Shown here piece by piece: positions 24,211 to 31,988 of a stretch of DNA of 64,000 nucleotides (position 1 is the stretch's first letter; every line of letters starts with the position of its first letter). This DNA comes from Variovorax sp. YR216. GTDB lineage: Bacteria; Pseudomonadota; Gammaproteobacteria; Burkholderiales; Burkholderiaceae_C. Under the pieces are notes generated by a model that was not told the origin of the DNA, did not search any database, and was given only the letters and a program-made list of their open reading frames with translations. Both the position numbers and the translations under genes were made by a program. Location: positions 105,319 through 169,318 of the forward strand of contig NZ_FNRO01000015.1 in assembly GCF_900107745.1 (NCBI RefSeq), given 5' to 3'.

Positions 24211-25125
24211 TCAGACGGGGTCCCAGGTGAAGACGTCGCTGGAGCGGTCGAGCGGGAAGAAGCTCGCGCGCAGCATCGGCAGCGCGGTCTCCAGCACGGT
24301 CTCGGGCGTCCATCCCTCGCCGCGGTGCGCGCTGCGGATCGGCCTCGGCTGGCTGAAGAGATAGATCTCGTTGTTGCGCACGCCGAAGATCTGGCCGGTC
24401 ACGTCGCGCGCATCGTCCGCGCACAGGCCGACGACGAAGGGCGCGACGCGCTCTGGCACCAGCTTCTTGAGGCCGTCCACGCGCTTCTTCTGCTCGGGCG
24501 TCTCGCTCGGGATGGAATCGATCATCCGCGTCCACGCGAAGGGCGCCACCGCGTTCGATCGCACGCCGAACTTCTGCATGTCCAGTGCGATCGACTTCGA
24601 CAGTCCCGCGATGCCGAGCTTGGCCGCGCTGTAGTTGGCCTGCCCGAAGTTGCCGATGAGTCCCGAGGTCGAGGTCATGTGCACGTAGACCCCGCTCCCC
24701 TGCGCCTTGAAATGCGGCGCGGCCGCACGGCTGACGTTGAAGCTGCCCTTGAGGTGCACCGCGACCACCTGGTCGAACTCGGCCTCGCTCATGCGGTGGA
24801 ACATCACGTCGCGCAGGATGCCGGCGTTGTTGACCACGATGTCGATGCGCCCGAAGGTGTCGACCGCGGCCTGCACCATCCGGCTGGCGTCGCCCCACTC
24901 GGCGACCGAGCCGCCGTCGACGATCGCCTCGCCGCCGGCGGCGCGGATCGTAGCCACCACCTCGTTCGCGGGCTGCTCGGTGCCGGCCTGCCCGTCGAGC
25001 GTGGCACCCAGGTCGTTGACCACCACCTTGGCGCCGGCTTCCGCCAGGGCCAGCGCGATGCCGCGCCCCAGCCCACGCCCACCACCGGTGACCAGCGCCA
25101 CCTTGCCTTCGAGAAGTTTGCTCAA
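24211..25125 (-). CDS. SDR, (3R)-hydroxyacyl-CoA dehydrogenase (HSD17B4-like domain)
   Basis: The product has 304 residues. The cofactor motif is TGGGRGLG (13-20), NNAG is at 99-102, and the catalytic residues are Ser152 or Ser154, Tyr165 and Lys169 (ANYSAAK). The segment VVVNDLGATLDGQAG is characteristic of the dehydrogenase domain of peroxisomal multifunctional enzyme 2. I chose a TTG start at 25125 with AAGGAG 8 bp upstream; a longer ATG start at 25221 would run through the palindrome at 25195-25214. R-specific chemistry agrees with the MaoC-type hydratases nearby. It is first in an operon with BKACE. Confidence 0.86.
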   Translation of the reverse strand: MSKLLEGKVALVTGGGRGLGRGIALALAEAGAKVVVNDLGATLDGQAGTEQPANEVVATIRAAGGEAIVDGGSVAEWGDASRMVQAAVDTFGRIDIVVNNAGILRDVMFHRMSEAEFDQVVAVHLKGSFNVSRAAAPHFKAQGSGVYVHMTSTSGLIGNFGQANYSAAKLGIAGLSKSIALDMQKFGVRSNAVAPFAWTRMIDSIPSETPEQKKRVDGLKKLVPERVAPFVVGLCADDARDVTGQIFGVRNNEIYLFSQPRPIRSAHRGEGWTPETVLETALPMLRASFFPLDRSSDVFTWDPV

Positions 25126-25194
25126 TCCAGTCTCCTTGGAGGCCGCGTCGAGGGTAAACCCCTGCTCAACCCCGAATATGCGGCTTGCGAAAAT

Positions 25195-25214
25195 ATCGTG
25201 CACTAGCGTACCAT
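25195..25214. promoter_or_regulatory. regulon palindrome, site E (divergent promoter)
   Basis: The sequence is ATCGTGC-ACTAGC-GTACCAT, between divergent genes starting at 25125 (minus) and 25263 (plus). It agrees with site A at 16 of 20 positions. One site could control both operons, 70 bp and 48 bp from the two starts. Confidence 0.72.
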
Positions 25215-25262
25215 GCACCACATGATGATGTACAGCAGGCCAGAGCGCCGCCGCGAATTCTC

Positions 25263-26720
25263 ATGAACGACACCGAGAACGTCTTCGGACTGCTCGCCAC
25301 CGCCCGTTATGTACCGCGCCTGCGGCTGGAACGCAGCGAAGTCGCGGCACAGCACCGCTGGATGGCGCCGGGCCTGAAGTCGCTCGCCAAGGGGCAGCGC
25401 GCCATCGCCAACTGGGACGAGGACGCGGTCACGATGGCGGTCGAGGCCAGCCGTGCGCTGCTCGCCGCTTCGCCCATCACCGGCGCTGCCGAGTTGACGC
25501 TGGCTTCCACCACGCACCCGTTCGCTGATCGCCTGAACGCCGGCATCGTCGCCGCCGCGACGGGCCTCGGCGATGCGACGATGGCGCGCGACGTGGCATC
25601 GAGCGCCCGCGCCGCGCTGACCGAACTCATCGATTCGCTGCGCCGCCCCGCCGCCGACGCCACGCGCGTCGTGGTCGCGTCGGAGCGCCGCCTCGGCAAG
25701 CCCGCGAGCGCACAGGAACTGATCTTCGGCGACGGCGCCGCCGCCGCGTCGATCGGCACCGGCCGCGCGATCGCCACCCATGTCGCTTCGCGCAGCCTGC
25801 AGGCCGACCTGGTCGATCACTTCCGGCAGGCCGGCGAACGCCACGACTACGGCTGGGAAGAGCGCTGGGTGCGCGACGAGGGTTACATGAAGCTCGCGGT
25901 CGACACCATCCGCCAGTGCCTGAAGGACGCGGGCGTGAGCGCCGCCGATGTGAGCCACTTCGCGCTGCCCGCGCCGCTGCCGCGCGTGAACGAAGCGGTC
26001 GCGAAGCGCGTCGGCATCGCCCCCGACGCACTGGTCTCGACCGCTGCCGACACGGTCGGCGACCTCGGCTGCGCGCAGCCGCTCGCCATGCTGGACATCG
26101 CGCTGCGTGACGCCGTGCCCGGCGCACTCGTCATGGTGGTGGCTTTCGGCAGCGGCTGCGACGTGCTCCTGCTGCGTCGCACCGCCGTGCCCTGCCCCGG
26201 CGCCGCGCCCGATGCGGGCAAGGCCGAGACCAGCTATCTCAAGTACCTGTCGTTTACCGGCCAGCTCGATCTGGCCTGGGGCATGCGCGCCGAGATGGAC
26301 AACAAGACCGCCCTCACCGCCGCCTGGCGCGACCACGCGCGCACCGAGCGCTTCGAGGGCGGGTGCTGCGCGCGCTGCAGCACGGTGCAGTTCCCGCGCT
26401 CGCGCGTCTGCGTCAACCCCGAGTGCCGGGCGCAGGACACGCAGGCGCCGGTCAGCCTCGCCGACCGGCCGGCGCGCGTGCTCTCGCACACCAGCGACTT
26501 CCTTGCCTACACGCCCGCGCCGCCGTTCCAGTTCGGCCACATCGACTTCGAGGGCGGTGGCCGGGTACTCATGGAGTTCGCCGACACCGACCGCGACGAG
26601 CTCGCAGTCGGGCTGCCGCTGCGCATGGTCTACCGCATCAAGGACCTCGACGCGGCGCGCGGATTCCGCCGCTATTTCTGGAAGGCCACGCCCCTGCGCG
26701 GCAGCGCCCCATCCGCCTGA
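25263..26720 (+). CDS. HMG-CoA synthase-like/DUF35 fusion protein, degenerate Cys site
   Basis: The product has 485 residues in two parts. Residues 1-310 resemble HMG-CoA synthase/ketoacyl synthase III. At the usual catalytic Cys the sequence reads RDVASSARAAL (Ser113-Ser114), so normal acyl-enzyme formation is doubtful. Residues 365-470 form a DUF35 unit: a zinc ribbon (Cys369, Cys372, Cys383, Cys388) and an OB fold ending in VYRIKDLDAARGFRRYFWK. Such proteins usually pair with a thiolase, and a thiolase gene follows 36 bp later. It may be the CoA-binding or scaffold partner of that thiolase, as known for thiolase/DUF35 complexes. It starts the large plus-strand operon controlled from site E. 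Confidence 0.82.
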   Translation: MNDTENVFGLLATARYVPRLRLERSEVAAQHRWMAPGLKSLAKGQRAIANWDEDAVTMAVEASRALLAASPITGAAELTLASTTHPFADRLNAGIVAAATGLGDATMARDVASSARAALTELIDSLRRPAADATRVVVASERRLGKPASAQELIFGDGAAAASIGTGRAIATHVASRSLQADLVDHFRQAGERHDYGWEERWVRDEGYMKLAVDTIRQCLKDAGVSAADVSHFALPAPLPRVNEAVAKRVGIAPDALVSTAADTVGDLGCAQPLAMLDIALRDAVPGALVMVVAFGSGCDVLLLRRTAVPCPGAAPDAGKAETSYLKYLSFTGQLDLAWGMRAEMDNKTALTAAWRDHARTERFEGGCCARCSTVQFPRSRVCVNPECRAQDTQAPVSLADRPARVLSHTSDFLAYTPAPPFQFGHIDFEGGGRVLMEFADTDRDELAVGLPLRMVYRIKDLDAARGFRRYFWKATPLRGSAPSA

Positions 26721-26756
26721 CGCGCAGCGCGCACGAGATCCATCAGGAGAAACGAC

Positions 26757-27962
26757 TTGGCCACAGGCATTCGCGACAAGGTCGCCATCATCGGCATGGG
26801 CTGCACCCGCTTCGGCGAGCGTTGGGACGCCGGCCCCGAGGACCTCATGGTCGAGGCCTTCAACGAGGCGCTGGCCGATGCCGGCATCGAGGCCTCGCAG
26901 ATCGGCGCCGCATGGTTCGGCGTCTGCCTCGAAGAAAACAACGTCGGCAAGACCGCCGGCCCGCTCGCGCAGGCGCTGCGCCTGCCGCGCATCGCCGCGA
27001 CACGGGTGGAGAACGCCTGCGCCACCGGCACCGAAGCGCTGCGCGGCGCGGCCTACGCCGTGGCGGCGGGCGCGTACGACATCGTGCTCGCGCTCGGCGT
27101 CGAGAAGCTCAAGGACACCGGCTACGGCGGCCTGCCGGTGCGCACGCGCGGCGTGGCCAACGACCTGTGGTTGCCCAACTCCACCGCGCCCGGCGCCTTC
27201 GCGCAGCTCGCCTCCGCCTACGCGGCCAAGCACGGCGTGGCGATGAGCGAACTCAAGCGCGCGATGGCGCACATCTCGGTCAAGAGCCATGCCAATGCGG
27301 CGCTCAACCCGAAGGCCCACCTGCGCAACCGGATCACCGAGGAGGACGTGCTCAAGGCGATGACCATCGCCGCGCCGCTGGGCCTCTATGACTGCAGCGG
27401 CGTGAGCGACGGCGCGGCCTGCGCGATCCTCACCACCCCGGAGATCGCGCGCAGCCTGAAGGCCCACGCGGAGATCATCAGCATCAAGGCGCTCGAAGTC
27501 TCGGTGAGCAACGGCGAGGAAGCCGGCTTCAGCCGCTGGGACGGCGCGCACATCGCCACCGCCCGCGAAGCCGGTGCGCGCGCCTACGCGGCGGCGGGCA
27601 TCGATTCGCCACGCGAGCAGATCCACATGGCGGAGGTGCACGACTGCTTCTCGATCACCGAGGCGGTGCTGATGGAAGACCTCGGCTTCAGCGCCCCGGG
27701 CCGCGTGATCCACGATGTGCTCGACGGCACCTTCGACCTCGGCGGCAAGCTGCCGGTGGAGCCCGACGGCGGCCTGAAGTGCTTCGGCCATCCGATCGGC
27801 GCCTCCGGCCTGCGCATGGTCTACGAGGTCTACCAGCAGATCCACGGCCGCGCGGGCGAGCGGCAGCTCAGGCAGGTCGACCGCGGCTTGACGCAAAACC
27901 TCGGCGGGCACCCGCACCAGAACGTGTGCGCGGTCTCGATCATCGGGCGGCTCGGGGCCTAG
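26757..27962 (+). CDS. SCP2-type thiolase (acetyl-CoA acetyltransferase family)
   Basis: The product has 401 residues and starts with TTG after CAGGAGA. The nucleophilic Cys88 is in ENACATGTEAL. HDCFSITE and CFGHPIGASG (Cys342, His345) supply the other active-site residues. This is the SCP2/lipid-transfer thiolase branch, which acts on branched, cyclic or steroid-type 3-ketoacyl-CoA. The upstream DUF35 protein is probably its partner. It carries out the thiolytic step of side-chain or post-ring-cleavage beta-oxidation. Confidence 0.9.
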   Translation: MATGIRDKVAIIGMGCTRFGERWDAGPEDLMVEAFNEALADAGIEASQIGAAWFGVCLEENNVGKTAGPLAQALRLPRIAATRVENACATGTEALRGAAYAVAAGAYDIVLALGVEKLKDTGYGGLPVRTRGVANDLWLPNSTAPGAFAQLASAYAAKHGVAMSELKRAMAHISVKSHANAALNPKAHLRNRITEEDVLKAMTIAAPLGLYDCSGVSDGAACAILTTPEIARSLKAHAEIISIKALEVSVSNGEEAGFSRWDGAHIATAREAGARAYAAAGIDSPREQIHMAEVHDCFSITEAVLMEDLGFSAPGRVIHDVLDGTFDLGGKLPVEPDGGLKCFGHPIGASGLRMVYEVYQQIHGRAGERQLRQVDRGLTQNLGGHPHQNVCAVSIIGRLGA

Positions 27963-28019
27963 CGTTCGGGCGCCATTCACTTCCCAGATCCATCGAACCC
28001 TTCCACAGGAGACTTTTTC

Positions 28020-28790
28020 ATGCGAGGACTGAAAGGCAAGACAGCCATCGTGACCGGCGGCGGCAGCGGCATCGGACGCGCGATCGCGCTGCGGCTCGGC
28101 GCCGAGGGCGTGACCGTCGGCGTGTTCGACATCAACGCTGCTGGCGCGGGCGAAACGGTGAAGAGCATCGAATCCGCCGGCGGCAAGGCGATCGCGGTGG
28201 GCTGCGACATCACCGACTACGCGGCGGTCACCGACGCCGTGGCCAGCTTCGAGAGCCAGACCGGCGCGGGCACCGACATCCTGGTCAACAACGCCGGATG
28301 GGACACGCCGATGCCTTTCCTCAAGACCGAGGAGGCCTTCTGGAAGAAGGTCACCGCGATCAACTGGTTCGGCCCGCTGCACATGACGCATGCGGTCGCC
28401 AAGGGCATGGCCCAGCGCAAGAGCGGGCGCGTGGTCAACATCGCCTCGGACGCGGGCCGCGTGGGCTCGACCGGCGAGGTCGTGTACTCGGGCTGCAAGG
28501 GCGCGACGATCGCCTTCGCGAAGGCGCTGGCGCGCGAAGTGGCGCGCAGCAACGTCACGGTGAACACCGTCTGCCCCGGCCCGACCGACACGCCCGCGAT
28601 GGATGCCTTCGTCGGCACCGGCGAACAGGGCCAGAAGATCCGCGACGCGATGGTGCGCGGCGTGCCGCTCGGCCGCATCGGCGTGCCCGACGACTACCCC
28701 GGCATCGTGGCCTTCCTGGCCAGCGACGACGCCGCTTTCATCACCGGCCAGACGATCAGCGTCTCGGGCGGCCTCAGCATGCATGGCTAA
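28020..28790 (+). CDS. SDR, 2-hydroxycyclohexanecarboxyl-CoA dehydrogenase (BadH)-like
   Basis: The product has 256 residues with TGGGSGIG at 12-19 and catalytic Ser143, Tyr156 and Lys160 (VVYSGCK). The local features NNAGWDTPMPF, NIASDAGRVGSTGE, VNTVCPGPTDTP and the ending TGQTISVSGGL agree closely with what I recall of BadH from Rhodopseudomonas palustris. BadH oxidises 2-hydroxy- to 2-ketocyclohexanecarboxyl-CoA with NAD. The next gene (13 bp later) is BadI-like, the enzyme that uses that product. Specificity for a substituted ring is possible. Confidence 0.85.
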   Translation: MRGLKGKTAIVTGGGSGIGRAIALRLGAEGVTVGVFDINAAGAGETVKSIESAGGKAIAVGCDITDYAAVTDAVASFESQTGAGTDILVNNAGWDTPMPFLKTEEAFWKKVTAINWFGPLHMTHAVAKGMAQRKSGRVVNIASDAGRVGSTGEVVYSGCKGATIAFAKALAREVARSNVTVNTVCPGPTDTPAMDAFVGTGEQGQKIRDAMVRGVPLGRIGVPDDYPGIVAFLASDDAAFITGQTISVSGGLSMHG

Positions 28791-28803
28791 AGGAGCAACG
28801 ACG

Positions 28804-29601
28804 ATGAGCAAGAGCTACAAGGACATCCTCTACGAAGTGAAAGACGGCGTGGTGCATGTCACCATCAACCGGCCGGACGTCTACAACGCCTTCCGCAACC
28901 AGACGCTGGAAGAGCTGATCGACGCGCTGCGCCGCGCCGACGAGGAGAAGAGCGCCAACGTGATGGTGCTTTCCGGCGCGGGCGACAAGGCCTTCTGCAC
29001 CGGCGGCGACCAGAAGGTGCACCTGAGCGAAGACGGCCTGTACGGCCCGCGCGGCACGGTCGGCATGCCGATCGAGGAAATGCAGACCGCGCTGCGCGAC
29101 CTGCGCAAGGTCTCCATCGCCAAGGTGCAGGGTTTCGCAATCGGCGGCGGCAACGTGTTCGCGACGCTGTGCGACCTCACCATCGCGAGCGAGAAGGCCA
29201 CCTTCGGGCAGGTCGGGCCCAAGGTGGGCTCGGTCGATCCGGGCTGGGGCACCGCGTATCTCGCACGCATCGTCGGCGAGAAGAAGGCGCGCGAGATCTG
29301 GTTCCTCTGCCGCAAGTACAGCGCCGCCGAGGCCGAGAAGATGGGCCTCGTGAACAAGGTGGTCCCGCACGAACAGCTCGACGCCGAAGTCGCGCAGTGG
29401 TGCAAGGAGATCAACGAGATGAGCCCCACCGCGCTCGCGATCGCCAAGCGCTCGTTCAACGCCGACAGCGAGAACATTCGGGGCATCGGCTTCCTCGGCA
29501 TCCAGACGGTGAAGCACTACTACCAGACGGAAGAGTCGAAAGAAGGCGTGCGCGCGTTCAACGAGCGCCGCAAGCCCGATTTCAAGAAATACGCGGGTTG
29601 A
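28804..29601 (+). CDS. 2-ketocyclohexanecarboxyl-CoA hydrolase (BadI)-like, MenB-type crotonase
   Basis: The product has 265 residues. FCTGGDQ (65-70), RGTVGMPIEEM (83-93) and GFAIGGGNV (110-118) form the crotonase pocket. PKVGSVDPGWGTAYLARIVG (139-158) has Asp145 and is typical of BadI and the related MenB enzymes. The ending RRKPDFKKY also fits BadI. BadI opens the alicyclic ring hydrolytically to give pimelyl-CoA, by a reverse-Dieckmann-like reaction. An AAAGGAG site precedes the ATG. It is located between a BadH-like SDR and a FadJ-like protein, which fits ring cleavage followed by beta-oxidation. Confidence 0.86.
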   Translation: MSKSYKDILYEVKDGVVHVTINRPDVYNAFRNQTLEELIDALRRADEEKSANVMVLSGAGDKAFCTGGDQKVHLSEDGLYGPRGTVGMPIEEMQTALRDLRKVSIAKVQGFAIGGGNVFATLCDLTIASEKATFGQVGPKVGSVDPGWGTAYLARIVGEKKAREIWFLCRKYSAAEAEKMGLVNKVVPHEQLDAEVAQWCKEINEMSPTALAIAKRSFNADSENIRGIGFLGIQTVKHYYQTEESKEGVRAFNERRKPDFKKYAG

Positions 29602-29611
29602 TCGCCAAACC

Positions 29612-31141
29612 ATGGAAACGCTGATTCGCACCCAGCTCGAACCCGATGGCGTGCTCGTCGCGACCATCGACATGCCGGACCGGACCATGAACGTGTTCTC
29701 GGCCGGGCTGATGGATGCGCTCGACGCGCTGATGGACCGCGTCGACGCCGACGCACAGGTCAGGAGCGTCGTGCTCACCTCCGGCAAGCCGACCTTCCTG
29801 GCCGGTGCCGACCTGGTGATGGTGCGCGGCTACACCGAGAGCGCGAAGACGTCGACGCACGCGCAGATGTTCGCGAAGTGCGGCCGGCTCGGGCGGCAGT
29901 TCGTGCGGCTGGAGCAATCGGCCAAGCCCTGGGTGGCCGCGGTCAACGGCATCGCGCTCGGCGGCGGGCTGGAGCTGGCGCTGGCCTGCCGCGTGCGGAT
30001 CGTCACCGACGAGCCGCGCACGCAGATCGGCGTGCCCGAGGTGCGCTGGGGCCTCTTGCCCGGCGCGGGCGGCACGCAGCGCCTGCCGCGGCTCGCAGGC
30101 TTCGAGCCGGCGATGGACATGCTGCTCGGCGGCCGCTCGATCGCGCCGGCCGATGCGGTGCGGCTCGGCGTCTTCGCGCGCAGCGTGCCGGCGGCGCAGT
30201 TGCTCGATGAAGCGCGCGCCGAGGCTCGTGCAATGCACGGCAAGCCCTACGACGAGAAGGCCAAGTTCGCGAATCTCGCGCAGGCCGATGTGCCGCCTTT
30301 CACCGAGGAAGGCGCACGCGCGATCGCTCTGCGGCATGGCGTGAGCGAGGCGGACTTCGATCTCTATCCGGCCTACAGCGCCATCGTCGACAGCGTGCTC
30401 AAGGGCGCGCGGCTGCCGCTCGCCGAGGCCACGGATGTGGAGATGACGCAGTTCCTGCGGCTGATGTTCAGCCCGGTCGCGGGCCACATGGTGCGCACGC
30501 TGTTCCTTGAACGGCTGCGTGCCGAGCGCGAACTCGCCGCGCCGAAGGGCACGGCGATTGAGCGTATCGCGGTCGGGCCGCTCGGCGCATCGCACAAGCC
30601 GTGGATCGATGCGCTCGCCAAGCTGAAGGTGGCGCAGGCGCCCGATGCGGACCTGCCCGAAGGCACGATCGAACTCGTCGATGCACAGGGCAGCGGGCAT
30701 CGCGTCGCGCTCGCGGTGCTCGACAGCGCCTTGCCTCAAGCGCCCGTCGTGGCGGTGCTTGCGCCAACCGGCCCCTACGGCCGCGTGCTGGAGATCATCG
30801 GCGGCGACGACTCCGCGACCGCCCTGCTTTCCGCGCTCGCGCCGCGCCTCGGCGCGCTGCCATGGCGCACGCCGGGCCCCGCAAGCGTGCTGCAGCGGCT
30901 GCGCGGCGCGTCGCTCGAAGAGCAGGCGCGCACCGCGGTGAAATGCGCGGCGATGGCCGGCGCAGGCGACATCGCTTTTATCGACGTCGCGGCCTGCCTC
31001 GCGGGCGTGACGCCTGCGTGGACCGGCGGCCCCCTCACCTGGCTATGGGCCGGACGCGAGAAGCTCGTCCCCGCCTTCGATGCCGGCTCGCGCGACGCGT
31101 GGAACCGGCTCCAGCCTGCCCTGCATCGCGCCTTCGCATGA
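29612..31141 (+). CDS. FadJ-like crotonase with non-standard C-terminal half
   Basis: The product has 509 residues. Residues 1-190 are an enoyl-CoA hydratase with both catalytic Glu regions kept (LGGGLELALAC and GVPEVRWGLLPGAGGTQRLP). The linker YPAYSAIVDSVLKGARLPL is the one seen in FadB/FadJ before the dehydrogenase domain. The expected GxGxMGxG NAD-binding domain is absent. Instead there are about 200 residues ending in WAGREKLVPAF of no recognised fold. It is shorter than FadJ (about 700). It probably acts as hydratase only; the tail may serve assembly. Ten bp after badI-like, and overlapping the next gene by 4 bp. Confidence 0.8.
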   Translation: METLIRTQLEPDGVLVATIDMPDRTMNVFSAGLMDALDALMDRVDADAQVRSVVLTSGKPTFLAGADLVMVRGYTESAKTSTHAQMFAKCGRLGRQFVRLEQSAKPWVAAVNGIALGGGLELALACRVRIVTDEPRTQIGVPEVRWGLLPGAGGTQRLPRLAGFEPAMDMLLGGRSIAPADAVRLGVFARSVPAAQLLDEARAEARAMHGKPYDEKAKFANLAQADVPPFTEEGARAIALRHGVSEADFDLYPAYSAIVDSVLKGARLPLAEATDVEMTQFLRLMFSPVAGHMVRTLFLERLRAERELAAPKGTAIERIAVGPLGASHKPWIDALAKLKVAQAPDADLPEGTIELVDAQGSGHRVALAVLDSALPQAPVVAVLAPTGPYGRVLEIIGGDDSATALLSALAPRLGALPWRTPGPASVLQRLRGASLEEQARTAVKCAAMAGAGDIAFIDVAACLAGVTPAWTGGPLTWLWAGREKLVPAFDAGSRDAWNRLQPALHRAFA

Positions 31142-31593
31142 TTGATCGTTCCCGCATCAGCTTCGAGACCGCGCCGAGCGAGATCGCCATCGATGCATGG
31201 CGCGTCAAGCTCTTCTGCCAGGCCATTGGCGAGCAGGACGCGGTCTACACGCAGCCCGAAACGGCGCGCCACGCCGGGCATCCCGCCTGCCCGGTGCCGC
31301 CGACCTTCCTGAAGGCCATCGAGGGCGAGCACTTCAGCAGCGCGCAGCTCATGTCGCTGCTGAAGGTGCCGCTGCGCGGCGTGCTGCATGCGCAGCAGAG
31401 CTTCGATCACTTCGCGCCGGTCTATGTCGGCGACCGCATCGAGGTCAGCCGCAAGGTGACCGACATCCACGACAAGAAGAACGGCGCGTTCACCTTCATC
31501 GTGGTCGATACGGACTACCGTCGTGCCGGCAAGCAGGTAGCGAACAGCCGGCAGACGATCCTGGTGCGCAACGCGCTGGAGGCGGTGCAGTGA
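31138..31593 (+). CDS. MaoC-type dehydratase N-terminal-domain protein (hydratase subunit)
   Basis: The product has 151 residues and a hot-dog fold of the 'MaoC_dehydrat_N' or FAS1-like dehydratase type (IDAWRVKLFCQAIGEQDAVYTQPETA, then VPPTFLKAIEG). It lacks the D-x4-H catalytic pair of true MaoC proteins, so it is likely the substrate-binding half of a two-part hydratase with the next gene. Comparable pairs (ChsH1/ChsH2) hydrate enoyl-CoA in steroid side-chain degradation. Its ATG overlaps the stop of the upstream gene and its stop overlaps the next GTG. Confidence 0.82.
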   Translation: MIDRSRISFETAPSEIAIDAWRVKLFCQAIGEQDAVYTQPETARHAGHPACPVPPTFLKAIEGEHFSSAQLMSLLKVPLRGVLHAQQSFDHFAPVYVGDRIEVSRKVTDIHDKKNGAFTFIVVDTDYRRAGKQVANSRQTILVRNALEAVQ

Positions 31594-31988
31594 GCTTCCC
31601 CGAGCGCCTCGAACTCTGCTGCGGGCCGGTCACCGCCGTCGACCTTGCGCTCTTCGCGGCAGCTTCGGGCGACCACAACCCCTTGCATCTGGATGTGGAG
31701 GCCGCGCGCGCCGCGGGCTTCGACAAGCCGCTGGTGCACGGCATGCTCACGATGGCGTACACCGCGCGCCTCTTCACGCGCTCGTTCGGCGCCGGGAGCG
31801 TGCGCCATCTCGACACGCGATTCACCGGTGTCGCGCGACTGGGCGACACCGTGGCACTGAGCGCGACGCTGAGCAGTGTCGAAGGCGGTTGCGCCCTTTA
31901 CGCACTCACCGCCCATGCCGAAGGCGGCGGCGAGCTGATGACCGGCAGCGCGCGCATCGCGCCATTCACCGGCGAGGCCCAAGGATGA
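31590..31988 (+). CDS. MaoC-like (R)-specific enoyl-CoA hydratase subunit
   Basis: The product has 132 residues and starts at a GTG that overlaps the upstream stop codon. The catalytic hot-dog motif is GDHNPLHLDVEAARAAGF with Asp28 and His33. VHGMLTMAYTARL is the following conserved helix. Together with the upstream subunit it should form an (R)-hydratase that adds water to a 2-enoyl-CoA, giving a substrate for the R-specific HSD17B4-like dehydrogenase at 24211. The overlap of 4 bp at each end suggests equal production of the subunits. Confidence 0.86.
   Translation: MSFPERLELCCGPVTAVDLALFAAASGDHNPLHLDVEAARAAGFDKPLVHGMLTMAYTARLFTRSFGAGSVRHLDTRFTGVARLGDTVALSATLSSVEGGCALYALTAHAEGGGELMTGSARIAPFTGEAQG

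Noticed and set aside
25126..25221. Longer start (ATG at 25221) for the HSD17B4-like SDR
   Set aside because: It would place the conserved palindrome at 25195-25214 inside the coding region and has no ribosome site. The TTG at 25125 has AAGGAG at 8 bp.
25203..28811. A frame of about 1200 codons on the minus strand opposite the HMGS-like, thiolase, BadH-like and BadI-like genes
   Set aside because: The composition is that of an antisense reading of GC-rich genes, with no motif. The plus-strand proteins carry clear active sites.
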